NCBI RefSeq assembly: GCF_918698085.1
Contig: NZ_CAKKLP010000001.1
Location: 434,001-498,000, forward strand
Direction: 5' to 3'
DNA: 64,000 nt
Origin: Chryseobacterium sp. Bi04
GTDB lineage: Bacteria > Bacteroidota > Bacteroidia > Flavobacteriales > Weeksellaceae
Part shown: one piece after another, positions 9,232 to 17,840 of the stretch
Position numbering within the stretch: the first letter of the stretch is position 1
How the letters are laid out: every line of letters begins with the position of its first letter
Translations under genes and position numbers: made by a program
The notes under the pieces: model-generated
Database searches by the model: none
What the model saw: the letters and a program-made list of their open reading frames with translations, nothing else
What the model was told of the DNA's origin: nothing

Positions 9232-11469
9232 ATGAAAATACAAGGACAAAAATTACTATTCCTATTTTTCTTTTTAGCTTTTATAATGGCATATTCCCAG
9301 GTAAAAGTTTCAGGGAGGGTAGCTTTTAAAAATAAGGGAATAAATGAGGTAAACGTTACACTCAAAGATACTTATGATGGAGCTACAACAGATGGGCAGG
9401 GAAATTTTTATTTTGAAACATCCGAAAAAGGAAGCCATATCCTCACCTTCACACATCCAAAATACGAAACCGTTGAAAAATCAATTGTTATTGAAAACCA
9501 GGATGTTGCTGTAAATGCAGATCTGAAGGAGCAGATCAGTGAAATTGATGCGGTAGTTGTTTCTGCAGGATCTATAGAAGCAAGTGACAAGAAAAGAGCC
9601 ACAGCATTGCTTACTCCTATTGACATTTATACCACAGCAGGAGCAGATGGGCAGATATCTTCAGCACTAAACTATCTTCCGGGCGTTCAGAAAGTAGGTG
9701 AATCCGGAGGCCTTTTTATCAGGGGAGGAACAGGAACAGAATCCAGGATTTTTATGGATGGAAGTCTGATCAATAATTATTTTTCTAATTCTATCCCCGG
9801 AATTGCAGGAAGAGACCAGTTTAATACTTCTCTTTTTAAAGGAAATATATTTTCAAGTGGCGGATACTCTGCTCTTTACGGGCAGGCTCTTTCCGGAGTG
9901 CTGATGCTGGAAAGTGTTGACCTTCCCGATCAAAGCTCTTATGATATTGGGATTTCTCCTATTTTTTTGAGCGCCGGATTTCAAAAATTGGGAACCAATA
10001 AAAACTACTCTTTTGGCGCCTCAGTAGGCTATTCAATTTTAAGCCTGATGCAGAAAGCTCTTAATTTTAATACAGATTTTATTGATGCTCCCCATGGACT
10101 TAATGGTGACTTAAATTTTAGAGTTAAAACAAAATCAGGAGGCTTTTTTAAGTATTACGGAATGTACAATTCCAATACAATGGGGGTGAGGTCAGAAAGT
10201 CTCGAGCCGGAATACGATTTTGGGCTGGTAAGACTCAAAGGAAAGAATACCTATCATAACCTGTCCTTCAGGCAGAAATTCGGGAAATATCTGTTAAATG
10301 TAGGAGGATCCTATTCCTATAACGAATCGAACCTTAATTTTTCTACAGAAACCCATGAAAATGAATCAGATAGAACACAGCTGTTGACAGATGGAAACTA
10401 TATCAATTTTAAAGCGGTCCTCGAAAGAAAAATTAATAAGATCAGCGCAGTAAGAGGAGGGTTTGAACTCAATAATGCAGATGAGAAACTCAATTTTGAA
10501 AGTGTACAGAAGAATTATAAAGACCTGATTTCTTCAGCTTTTGTAGAAACAGACCTTGGATTCAGCAATGCATTGTCTGCAAAAATAGGAGTGAGGGCTG
10601 AGCATTCTTCTTTCCTGGGAAAAAGTAATATTGCGCCCCGTTTTGCATTGGCTTACCGCCTTGCAAGAGACTGGACAACCTCTTTGGCTTACGGCCTTTT
10701 TTATCAGAATCCCGAAAGCAAATATATCAATGGCCCGGCAGAATTAGGCTTTCAGAAGTCACAGCATTTTGTTTTCCAGGTTCAGAGAAGTTCAGAAGGA
10801 AGAAGCCTGCGTCTTGAAGCTTTTTATAAAAAGTATGATCAGCTGATTAAAACATTTAATATAACCCAGGGAAATCAGCAGAATCAGACGGCTTTAAATA
10901 ATGACGGTTACGGATATGCAAAAGGATTAGAACTATTTTGGAGAGACAACAAAAAGACATTCAAAAATATTGATTACTGGATTACCTACTCTTTTCTGGA
11001 TTCAAAAAGAGATTTTCTTAATTATCCGGTAAGTTTAAAACCTAATTTTGCCGCGGAACACACCCTTTCAGCTGTTGTTAAAAGGTTTATTCCGGAATGG
11101 AAAATGGGAGTGAACCTCTCTTATACCTACGCCAAAGGACGTCCATATTATGATATTGCTTCTACGTTTGATAACGGAAAAGCCATTAATTATACCAGAA
11201 ATGAAGGAAGACTGAAGGATTATAACGCACTTAATTTCAGTATCAACTACCTTCCGAATCTTGGGAAGAAAGATGGAAAAGCATTTACTGTACTGGTATT
11301 AAGTGTTTCCAATGTTTTAGGATCGAAAAATGTATATGGGTACAATTTTTCCATGGATGGCTCACGAAGTTCAGCGGTGGTTCCCCCTGTTAATACTTTT
11401 GTATTTGTGGGAGCATTTATCAGCTTTGGAGTAGATAAAACAGAAGATGCTATCAATAATAACCTATAA
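9232..11469 (+). CDS. TonB-dependent outer-membrane receptor
   Basis: A 745-residue receptor for energised uptake across the outer membrane. It has a signal peptide (1 to about 22, ending AYSQ), a carboxypeptidase-regulatory-like domain (about 25-105), a plug (about 115-230, with LFIRGGTGTESRIFMDG) and a C-terminal beta barrel rich in aromatic alternation that ends without the classical terminal Phe. The length fits mid-sized receptors of the CirA/FepA type, not the SusC type, and no SusD partner follows. The next gene, 49 bp on, encodes a secreted protein with no terminator between, so the two are probably co-transcribed. The promoter carries a LytTR-like operator shared with the neighbouring sensory genes, which suggests control by that system. 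The ligand is unknown. Confidence 0.92.
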   Translation: MKIQGQKLLFLFFFLAFIMAYSQVKVSGRVAFKNKGINEVNVTLKDTYDGATTDGQGNFYFETSEKGSHILTFTHPKYETVEKSIVIENQDVAVNADLKEQISEIDAVVVSAGSIEASDKKRATALLTPIDIYTTAGADGQISSALNYLPGVQKVGESGGLFIRGGTGTESRIFMDGSLINNYFSNSIPGIAGRDQFNTSLFKGNIFSSGGYSALYGQALSGVLMLESVDLPDQSSYDIGISPIFLSAGFQKLGTNKNYSFGASVGYSILSLMQKALNFNTDFIDAPHGLNGDLNFRVKTKSGGFFKYYGMYNSNTMGVRSESLEPEYDFGLVRLKGKNTYHNLSFRQKFGKYLLNVGGSYSYNESNLNFSTETHENESDRTQLLTDGNYINFKAVLERKINKISAVRGGFELNNADEKLNFESVQKNYKDLISSAFVETDLGFSNALSAKIGVRAEHSSFLGKSNIAPRFALAYRLARDWTTSLAYGLFYQNPESKYINGPAELGFQKSQHFVFQVQRSSEGRSLRLEAFYKKYDQLIKTFNITQGNQQNQTALNNDGYGYAKGLELFWRDNKKTFKNIDYWITYSFLDSKRDFLNYPVSLKPNFAAEHTLSAVVKRFIPEWKMGVNLSYTYAKGRPYYDIASTFDNGKAINYTRNEGRLKDYNALNFSINYLPNLGKKDGKAFTVLVLSVSNVLGSKNVYGYNFSMDGSRSSAVVPPVNTFVFVGAFISFGVDKTEDAINNNL

Positions 11470-11518
11470 AAGTATACCTTAGACCAACAATATAACTAAC
11501 CTTTAAAAAAATAATATA

Positions 11519-12178
11519 ATGAAAAAATACTTTTTAAGCTTTGCTTTAGCTTGTATGAGTTTAACCGCTTTTGCTCAGACAGATTACGAAAAAATAATGA
11601 CTGAAAAAATTGGCAGAATAGAAACCTGTAAAACACCGGAGGATTTTCAGGTCCTGGCCAACGATTTTGAGAGAATAGGAAGTAAAGAAAGCTCACAGTG
11701 GCTGCCTCCCTATTATGCCGCTTTTTCCCAGATTCAAAAAGGAAGAGTGATGATGAGAAACGGAAATATGCAGGAGCTTGATGGAGTGGCATCGCAGGCA
11801 GAAAAATATCTGGGCCTGGCGCAGAGTCTTGCCGGAGCTGATAATGCTGAAATTCATCTGCTGAAGAAAATGGCTTTTTCCCTGAGAATGATGGTCAATC
11901 CTGCGCAACGTTTTATGACAGATGGAGCAAGAGCTTCAGAAGAGCTTAATATTGCTGAAAAACTGGATGCCGCTAACCCCAGAGTTGCATTGATCAAAGC
12001 CGAAGACATTTATTTTACACCAGAACAGTATGGAGGAAGTAAAACAAAAGGACTGGAAATGTTCAAAGAAGCATTGGCTAAATTTAATAATTATAAGCCT
12101 AGGACTGCACTGGATCCTAATTGGGGAAGATCCGAAGCTGAATATTTTATCAGTCTTCCCGTTGAGAAAGCTAAATAA
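11519..12178 (+). CDS. Secreted protein of unknown function, partner of the TonB receptor
   Basis: This 219-residue protein starts with a clear signal peptide (about 1-20, cut after AFAQ), so it is periplasmic or surface-exposed. The rest is mostly helical, with repeated alanine-rich helices (AEKYLGLAQSLAGADNAEIHLLKKMAF, given here only as positions about 93-120) that resemble degenerate TPR packing. A conserved-looking YFTPEQYGGSKTKGLEMF segment lies near residues 163-180. It follows the receptor gene by 49 bp and is followed by a strong terminator, so it closes that operon. I recognise no catalytic motif; a helper role for the receptor is inferred only from position. Confidence 0.82.
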   Translation: MKKYFLSFALACMSLTAFAQTDYEKIMTEKIGRIETCKTPEDFQVLANDFERIGSKESSQWLPPYYAAFSQIQKGRVMMRNGNMQELDGVASQAEKYLGLAQSLAGADNAEIHLLKKMAFSLRMMVNPAQRFMTDGARASEELNIAEKLDAANPRVALIKAEDIYFTPEQYGGSKTKGLEMFKEALAKFNNYKPRTALDPNWGRSEAEYFISLPVEKAK

Positions 12179-12237
12179 AAAGCAACGGGAAGAGAGCTGA
12201 AAATAGCTGTACTTTAAGTCCCAAAAACTAACCATTC

Positions 12238-12266
12238 AAAAAACCTTCATCCCATGAAGGTTTTTT
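12238..12266 (+). terminator. Rho-independent terminator of the receptor operon
   Basis: A 13-bp stem (AAAAAACCTTCAT with ATGAAGGTTTTTT) around a CCC loop, ending in a T-run. It separates the receptor operon from the LytTR-type site that begins four bases later. Confidence 0.88.
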
Positions 12267-12269
12267 GAT

Positions 12270-12340
12270 ACCATTCAGGATGAAAAACAGGCCTTTCGGT
12301 AAGAAATAATTTTTGATACCTTTAATAAAAACTAATTTTG
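12270..12340 (+). promoter_or_regulatory. LytTR-type direct-repeat operator and promoter of the histidine kinase operon
   Basis: ACCATTCAG (12270-12278) and GCCTTTCGG (12291-12299) start 21 bp apart; the second is followed by TAA. The promoter follows as TTG (12313-12315), a 17-bp spacer and TAATTTTG (12333-12340), 16 bp before the ATG. The second repeat ends 33 bp before the TAnnTTTG box, nearly the same as in the other two copies. This is consistent with a kinase operon controlled by its own response regulator. Confidence 0.68.
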
Positions 12341-12356
12341 AGCTAAGAAAACGATC

Positions 12357-13688
12357 ATGAAGCGTAATAATTTTATAACACTGTTTTGGGTCTCTCTGGC
12401 CGTATCTATGTTTTTCTTTTTTGCCTTTACATCAGAAAAGACCATGGAGAATTTCCTGTATACAATCCTTATTTCTATGCTGTATTCTTTCGTGTTGGGA
12501 GGAGGAAACGGAATGCTTAACAGCTTTCTGAATAAAAAAATTCCCTGGGCAGAAGCCACCACGAAAAGAGCAGTTTTAAGTATTGCCTCTATTCTTATCC
12601 TGAATTTTGCGCTGGTTTATTTTTGTAATTATGTCAATTTTGTGCTGATCCAGAAAGCGGTGACTACAGAAGTTTTTTTTTCGGAGAAATATAATTTTAT
12701 CAATTGGTTTACCATCAATGTAGCCCTGCTTATTTCGGCCTTTCTCCATGCAAAAGGATTTATGGAGGAACTGAAGAAAACTTCCCGGAAAGAAGTGGTG
12801 GAGCAGAAGCTTATTGCAAAGTCTGCCAATGCACAGTTTGAGAGTTTAAAAAACCAGCTGGACCCTCACTTTCTTTTTAATTCATTAAATGTCCTCAGTG
12901 CTCTGATTGATGAGAATCCACAGCAGGCACAGAAGTTTACCGCTTCAATGTCAAAGATTTACCGGTATGTACTTGAGCAGAAAGATAAAGAGCTGGTGAC
13001 GGTAGAAGACGAAATAGAATTTGCAAAAACCTATTGTAATCTTTTAAAAACAAGATTTGAAGACAGCGTAGATTTTGTCTTCGATGTTGCCCAGGAAGAC
13101 TATCAGAAATATGTAGTTCCACTGTCGCTCCAGCTATTATTGGAAAACTGTATCAAACATAATTTTGCTACTTCCTCAAAACCTCTGGTCATCAGAATAT
13201 TTTCGGATGGGGGAATTCTCTGCATTGAAAATAACCTTCAGTTCAGGGAGCAGATCAAAGAAAGCTCGGGGATAGGACTTTCCAATATTGTACAGCGGTA
13301 TGCTCTCCTTACCAGAAAGAATGTTTTTATTGAAAAATCAGATGATTATTTTAAAGTAAAACTTCCGATGCTTTCCGCTAAGCCTAATATTGTCAGTGTA
13401 AAACCTGATGATGAAATAAAAGCATACAAAAGAGCACAGAAAAGAGTAAAAGAAATTAAAGGATTTTATACCAACCTGATTTCTTATTGTATTATTATTC
13501 CCTTTTTAATCTTTATCAATCTCTTTACAGGAAGCCGCAGCCACTGGTTTTGGTTTCCGGCACTGGGTTGGGGAATTGGCCTGGCTTCCCACGCATTTCA
13601 GGTTTTCGGAATCGGAGAATCCTGGCAGGAAAAGAAGATTAGAGAAATTATGAATCAACAAAAAAACAGAAATAATGGAAACATTTGA
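12357..13688 (+). CDS. LytS-like sensor histidine kinase with C-terminal 2TM domain
   Basis: A 443-residue membrane sensor kinase. Four hydrophobic segments lie in the first 130 residues. They are followed by the short His_kinase domain of the LytS/YehU class with DPHFLFNSLNVLSALI (phospho-acceptor His171), LLLENCIKHNF as N-box and a GIGLSN glycine motif. After about residue 355 a 2TM domain is fused: a charged helix RAQKRVKEIKGFY, two membrane helices with PALGWGIGLASHAFQVFG, and EKKIREIM at the end. The same domain occurs as free-standing proteins just downstream. The gene overlaps the next by 14 bp, which implies translational coupling. Its likely partner is the LytTR regulator at 15499. 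The signal is unknown. Confidence 0.92.
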   Translation: MKRNNFITLFWVSLAVSMFFFFAFTSEKTMENFLYTILISMLYSFVLGGGNGMLNSFLNKKIPWAEATTKRAVLSIASILILNFALVYFCNYVNFVLIQKAVTTEVFFSEKYNFINWFTINVALLISAFLHAKGFMEELKKTSRKEVVEQKLIAKSANAQFESLKNQLDPHFLFNSLNVLSALIDENPQQAQKFTASMSKIYRYVLEQKDKELVTVEDEIEFAKTYCNLLKTRFEDSVDFVFDVAQEDYQKYVVPLSLQLLLENCIKHNFATSSKPLVIRIFSDGGILCIENNLQFREQIKESSGIGLSNIVQRYALLTRKNVFIEKSDDYFKVKLPMLSAKPNIVSVKPDDEIKAYKRAQKRVKEIKGFYTNLISYCIIIPFLIFINLFTGSRSHWFWFPALGWGIGLASHAFQVFGIGESWQEKKIREIMNQQKNRNNGNI

Positions 13689-13986
13689 CGAAAATGATAT
13701 TCAATACCAGCTCGCTAAAAAACAGGTAGACAGATTAAGAGGCTTTTATGGTCATCTATTTGCTTATATTGCTGTCAATGCGATGATTGTTGTGTATAAT
13801 TATGCCAATCTGAAGCCTGGAGAAAGTTATTTTCAGTTTAAAAACTTCTTTACAGCAATATTTTGGGGAATTGGTCTCTTAGCACATGCTGTAACGGTTT
13901 TTATACCCAAAACTAACTTTATGAAAAAATGGGAAGATAAAAAGATCAGGAAACTGATGGAAAAGCAGCACCCTAAAGAAGACTGA
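13675..13986 (+). CDS. Small 2TM-domain membrane protein
   Basis: A 103-residue protein made up of one 2TM domain: an N-terminal charged helix (QLAKKQVDRLRGFYGH), two hydrophobic helices (about 30-48 and 58-80, with FWGIGLLAHAVTVF) and a basic C-terminal helix (WEDKKIRKLMEKQ). Its start codon lies inside the last codons of the kinase gene, so the two are coupled. The similarity to the kinase's own C-terminal domain suggests that it pairs with or tunes the sensor; that is inference. It matches the 2TM family (PF13239 as I recall it). Confidence 0.88.
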   Translation: METFDENDIQYQLAKKQVDRLRGFYGHLFAYIAVNAMIVVYNYANLKPGESYFQFKNFFTAIFWGIGLLAHAVTVFIPKTNFMKKWEDKKIRKLMEKQHPKED

Positions 13987-14033
13987 TCATGGGGAGGGTA
14001 TAAATATATCTTAATCCTAAAAAAATAAACAAA

Positions 14034-14603
14034 ATGGATACACTGCAAATCGTATTTAATGTTTCTATGGGTATTTGGTTTCTGAGTGAGTTCTTGTATA
14101 AAAACATATTGAAATCCAATAAAGAAGATCAAAAGAATAAAGATAAATCTACTTTGAACATTTTGTGGCTGGCCATTCCCTTCTCAATAGCTTCTTCCAT
14201 AATGATTTCCCATTATATCCATCTTCCGGTGGTTAAAGGAAGCTGGATACTGTATATAGGGGAGTTATTTATTATTACCGGAATACTTTTTAGGTTCATC
14301 ATCATCAGGTCCTTAGGGAAATACTTTACCGTAGACGTGACTATAAGACAGGATCATCAGATCAAAAAAGAAGGATTTTACCAATACCTGAGACATCCTT
14401 CCTATGCCTTTTCCTTGTTGACATCTTTGGGATTAGGATTGTATTTAAACAATTGGATTTCATTGATTTTTGCTTTTATTCCTCCGTTTTTAGCCTTTGC
14501 TTACAGAATAAAAATTGAAGAACAGGCTCTTGTAGAACAATTCGGAGAAGAATACATTGAATACAGAAAAAGAACAAAGAAGCTTATCCCGTTTATCTAT
14601 TAA
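14034..14603 (+). CDS. Integral-membrane methyltransferase, ICMT/PEMT-like
   Basis: A 189-residue protein with about five membrane helices and the C-terminal signature of the isoprenylcysteine carboxyl methyltransferase family: GKYFTVDVTIRQDHQI, GFYQYLRHPSYAF (about 115-128) and EEQALVEQFGEEYIEY near the end. In the family these segments bind S-adenosylmethionine and a lipid-like substrate. Bacterial members are poorly characterised and the substrate cannot be named. The gene lies 47 bp after the small 2TM protein and probably closes the kinase operon; a LytTR-type promoter follows 130 bp downstream. Confidence 0.83.
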   Translation: MDTLQIVFNVSMGIWFLSEFLYKNILKSNKEDQKNKDKSTLNILWLAIPFSIASSIMISHYIHLPVVKGSWILYIGELFIITGILFRFIIIRSLGKYFTVDVTIRQDHQIKKEGFYQYLRHPSYAFSLLTSLGLGLYLNNWISLIFAFIPPFLAFAYRIKIEEQALVEQFGEEYIEYRKRTKKLIPFIY

Positions 14604-14732
14604 TCACCACTCTTATCATTTCTCCACGGTTTTATTGAATCCAAACTTCAATCCTGAATCTTTCTGAATGAGCGAGATCCCTTTGTAGTCCCTCGTTTTC
14701 CAAATAATATCTTTATTAATTCCCGAACTTCT

Positions 14733-14804
14733 ACCATTCGGTTAGCATTTTCTACCGTTCAGTAATATAAAGTTGATTCAGGGTTGTTTTCCTTCATACA
14801 TTTG
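14733..14804 (+). promoter_or_regulatory. LytTR-type direct-repeat operator and promoter of the 2TM-response regulator operon
   Basis: ACCATTCGG (14733-14741) and ACCGTTCAG (14754-14762) start 21 bp apart. The second fits the published LytTR 9-mer (W-M-M-GTT-N-R-K) at every position. A full promoter follows: TTG (14773-14775), a 21-bp spacer and TACATTTG (14797-14804). The second repeat ends 34 bp before that box. The rest of the 242-bp gap between 14603 and 14846 shows no gene. Confidence 0.72.
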
Positions 14805-14845
14805 ACCCAACAAAAACAAATTACTAACCTTAAAAACAATACGTT

Positions 14846-15142
14846 ATGGAAATTTTATCATCCGGTAAAGAAACAATAGCTTACGAAAAAGCTTCAAAAA
14901 GAGTAAAAGAATTAAAAGAATTCTATGGTAACCTTAGTTCGTTCTGCTTGGTCATTCCTTTTTTGGCAGCACTGAATCTTTTAACGGCTCCCGGGTATCT
15001 ATGGTTTTTATGGCCAATGTTGGGTTGGGGAATTGGAATAGCTTTTCATGCCATCAGTGTATTCGGAATCGGAAAAAATTGGGAAGAAAAAAAGATCAGA
15101 GAATTAATGGCTGAGGAGAAAGGAAAAACAAAAACACTATAA
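14846..15142 (+). CDS. Small 2TM-domain membrane protein
   Basis: A 98-residue 2TM protein. It is the closest free-standing match to the kinase's C-terminal domain: YEKASKRVKELKEFYGN, two hydrophobic helices with LWPMLGWGIGIAFHAISVFGIG, and NWEEKKIRELMAEE at the end. It opens the operon that also holds a second 2TM protein and the LytTR regulator. The promoter has a LytTR operator, so the protein is probably induced when the kinase is active and could feed back on it. The function of free 2TM proteins is not known to me. Confidence 0.88.
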   Translation: MEILSSGKETIAYEKASKRVKELKEFYGNLSSFCLVIPFLAALNLLTAPGYLWFLWPMLGWGIGIAFHAISVFGIGKNWEEKKIRELMAEEKGKTKTL

Positions 15143-15164
15143 TAATTTAAAACATTTAAGAATC

Positions 15165-15440
15165 ATGGATTACAATACAGCATACGAAAGAGTTAACAAG
15201 ATCAGAAAGTTCTATAAAAGCCTTTTATGGTTTGGTATCATTGCAGGAATCATCCTTTTTAATGATTTTTTGAAAGATCATTTTGTAGGAATTAACCTAT
15301 TCAGCGGGCATATCTTTCTGGTGATATGGGCGGTAATTCTTACAGTAAAAGCAGTAAAGCTATTTGTTTTTGATGCTGAATGGGAGAAAGAACTCATCCA
15401 GAAAGAGCTTGGAAAAAACAAAAAGCCTATAGATTTTTAA
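15165..15440 (+). CDS. Small 2TM-domain membrane protein, diverged
   Basis: A 91-residue protein with the 2TM layout but more divergence. It has an N-terminal AYERVNKIRKFYKSLLWF helix, two hydrophobic stretches (about 18-38 and 47-67) joined by a short polar loop, and a C-terminal charged tail (EWEKELIQKELGKNKK). It lacks the GWGIG core seen in the two closer relatives. It lies 22 bp after the preceding 2TM gene and 58 bp before the response regulator in an evident operon. Confidence 0.85.
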   Translation: MDYNTAYERVNKIRKFYKSLLWFGIIAGIILFNDFLKDHFVGINLFSGHIFLVIWAVILTVKAVKLFVFDAEWEKELIQKELGKNKKPIDF

Positions 15441-15498
15441 AACTGTCTGCTTTTATTTAACTTTATTTCCTAAAATCTGAATTAAAACGAATAACCCG

Positions 15499-16242
15499 AT
15501 GATCAGAACTGTCATTATCGAAGATGAAAAACCTGCTTCAAGAAAATTAGAAAGAATGCTAAGTAACTTTACTGATATTGAGGTAGTTGCTAAAATAGAA
15601 TCTGTGGAAGAAGGGGTTGGCTGGTTCACGGAAAATGAACATCCCCAGCTGATATTTTCAGACATTGTTTTAGGGGATGGGCTGTCTTTCGATATTTTTG
15701 AAAAAATACCCACCAAAGGTTTTATTATTTATACAACAGCTTTTGATCAGTACACCCTGAAAGCATTTAAATTAAACAGTATAGACTACCTCTTAAAACC
15801 TATATTGGAAGAAGATCTTTCAGGAGCTGTGGAGAAATTTAAATCATTTATTCCGGCAGACAATACAACAGGCTCCCAAGATATCAAGCAGCTGATCAAA
15901 AAGGAAAAATCTACCCTTTCCAGAGTGTTGGTAAAGATCGGATACAACCTTAAGATTGTGCAGACAGAGGAAATAAGCTGCTTTTTCAGTGAAAACAAAA
16001 TTGTATACCTCCAGACCCAGGAACGGACCTATCCTTCAGATTTTACATTGGATGAGCTGGAAGATATTCTGGAAGATAAAAAGTTTTTCAGAGTAAACAG
16101 GCAGTTTATTGTCAATTCTGATTTTATTAAAAATATCCATACTTCACCATATTATAAAGTGGACCTTACATTTCAGCCGGAGGATGAAATTACAGTAAGC
16201 AGAGACCGGGTCAAAGACTTTAAAGATTGGCTGGTAAGTTAG
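15499..16242 (+). CDS. LytTR-family DNA-binding response regulator
   Basis: A 247-residue two-component regulator. The receiver domain (1 to about 120) shows IIEDEKPA with the acidic pocket, phospho-acceptor Asp55 in LIFSDIVLGDG, a Thr at TTAFDQY and Lys in YLLKPI. After a linker, a LytTR domain (about 145-247) shows FFSENKIVYLQT, FFRVNRQFIVN and the final VSRDRVKDFKDWL. LytTR proteins bind pairs of short direct repeats; three such pairs lie upstream in this window (9143, 12270, 14733), one at this operon's own promoter. The cognate kinase is very probably the LytS-like protein at 12357. Confidence 0.93.
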   Translation: MIRTVIIEDEKPASRKLERMLSNFTDIEVVAKIESVEEGVGWFTENEHPQLIFSDIVLGDGLSFDIFEKIPTKGFIIYTTAFDQYTLKAFKLNSIDYLLKPILEEDLSGAVEKFKSFIPADNTTGSQDIKQLIKKEKSTLSRVLVKIGYNLKIVQTEEISCFFSENKIVYLQTQERTYPSDFTLDELEDILEDKKFFRVNRQFIVNSDFIKNIHTSPYYKVDLTFQPEDEITVSRDRVKDFKDWLVS

Positions 16243-16346
16243 GCCTGTTTAATCCTGAAACTTGAATTTTTGAAATAAAACGGTAATATTTTCAGGTGTT
16301 TACAGGAACTTTTTACGTAAATTTTTAACCAACTAAAAACATAGCC

Positions 16347-16406
16347 ATGGACCTTATTATTTTATTTTTTAAATTTTTCCTTGAGATCTTTTATCCTCAA
16401 AGTTAA
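16347..16406 (+). CDS. Possible 19-residue hydrophobic peptide
   Basis: In the 201-bp gap between the response regulator and the next gene, an ATG opens a 20-codon frame for a very hydrophobic peptide (starts MDLIILFFKFFLEIF). The leader before it (ACCAACTAAAAACATAGCC) resembles the A-rich start regions of neighbouring genes. It could be a small membrane peptide of type I toxin character, or a chance frame in AT-rich DNA. No clear promoter or antisense RNA is visible. Low confidence. Confidence 0.22.
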   Translation: MDLIILFFKFFLEIFYPQS

Positions 16407-16443
16407 CCTTTTACTGCCTTTAAAAGTATAGATTTTGATGAGC

Positions 16444-17670
16444 TTATTGCCCGTAAAAATCACTGGCTGACTTTACAAACTCGTGAAACCCTTTAGTAAC
16501 TTCTTTCTTATTTTTATGAGTGAGTGGGAAAGGAACCATGTGAGAATATTCAAAAGGGAAATCTTTTATTTCAACCTCTACATCAATATCCCTGTAACCA
16601 CCTTGTAGCGTATTCAAAGCCTCAATAGGAGGGGCAACGTCATCCTGTTTCAGTACATATACCTTTATCTGGGACTGAAGCTCCCGGATTCTGTCTTCCC
16701 TTTCTTTTTGGAAATAATTATATCTGAGCATCTTTTTAAACCAGCTTTCCTGTGGATGTAAATCCTCATTTTGGTAATGCTTTAACCGTTTGTCAGTCTT
16801 AAAATCTGAAATTAATAACTCCGTAAATGCAGACTGTACTTTAATGGCTGCCTGAGCATCCATAATATATTTTGAAATCGGAAACATTCTGTCAATGGTC
16901 ATTCCTCCACAGAAACAGAAAAGCCTGGACTGGGAAAAGTAGCCTCCAGGATCAGCCATTTTAATAATCATGGAAAGAAACGAGCCTATAGAATATCCAA
17001 ATAAGTCTAAACCGGCATCCGCAGCAATACTTTTTATTTTGTTGTTTTTAATGTCTTTTATCACTTCAATGATATCTGAATACGTCTGTAATCCTGACCA
17101 GAAAATTCTTTGCGGATGGGCTTCCAGCCTGGAACTTATTGCTGCATTTACAAAAGAATAATTAGTGTTTTCAGGATATCTTTTTCTCCTGAAATTGACA
17201 ATATCTGTCATATGCTGGCGGTCACTCCAGATAGGATCAGCACGGTTCATATGAAAGGCTATGGGAAACAGAATAACTGCCTTATGAGTTCTTTGAGCCA
17301 GTTCATAAGCCCACGGCAGATATTTATCCCATTTCTTTTCATTAAGCCCGTGAAAAAAAATAATACTTCCTTTCGCTGTTTTTATATCGGCCCTTTTAAG
17401 AATATAATATTCAAAACTTTGATTACAGCTGATGTCAAAATCCTTTGTATCTATCGATGGCTGATGATAAACCAAATATGCATTCTCATTGATCTCCGGT
17501 TGAGGGTGATGTTTCAGGCATTCAGCAGTAGAAGATCCATACAGTAAACCTGAGGCTTTTGATAAAAAGGGGATAGACTCTATGGTCACATTTAAATCCT
17601 TTATCTCTGTAAACCCTTTTTTAGAATCAAAATGACTTTTCAAAACCTCATATAATTCATAATATTCCAT
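16444..17670 (-). CDS. Alpha/beta-hydrolase-like protein (probable DUF6051)
   Basis: A 408-residue cytoplasmic protein without a signal peptide. The central part has an alpha/beta-hydrolase pattern: a strand leading to IIFFHGLNEKKWDKYLPWAYEL (positions about 123-144), a GYSIGS nucleophile elbow near residue 228, and a late His in SHMVPF near 386. This matches a Bacteroidota family that I recall as DUF6051. The substrate is unknown. The neighbour on the same strand is another unknown gene 170 bp upstream. That gap shows no evident promoter box. Confidence 0.78.
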   Translation of the reverse strand: MEYYELYEVLKSHFDSKKGFTEIKDLNVTIESIPFLSKASGLLYGSSTAECLKHHPQPEINENAYLVYHQPSIDTKDFDISCNQSFEYYILKRADIKTAKGSIIFFHGLNEKKWDKYLPWAYELAQRTHKAVILFPIAFHMNRADPIWSDRQHMTDIVNFRRKRYPENTNYSFVNAAISSRLEAHPQRIFWSGLQTYSDIIEVIKDIKNNKIKSIAADAGLDLFGYSIGSFLSMIIKMADPGGYFSQSRLFCFCGGMTIDRMFPISKYIMDAQAAIKVQSAFTELLISDFKTDKRLKHYQNEDLHPQESWFKKMLRYNYFQKEREDRIRELQSQIKVYVLKQDDVAPPIEALNTLQGGYRDIDVEVEIKDFPFEYSHMVPFPLTHKNKKEVTKGFHEFVKSASDFYGQ

Positions 17671-17840
17671 AATAAGATAATTAAGGCTTATAATTAGAAC
17701 TATTAATGTATGTAATTATTACTGTAATACACAGATTGTAAGCGTTTAAATATATTCTAGGCATAGAAGAACAGTCTTATACTGTACCTCCAGACCTAAT
17801 CTCTTATCCCGGATATCAGGCCCTGTATTATTTCGTTTAA

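Noticed and set aside
17110..17547. 145-residue plus-strand frame
   Set aside because: Antisense shadow of the DUF6051-like gene.
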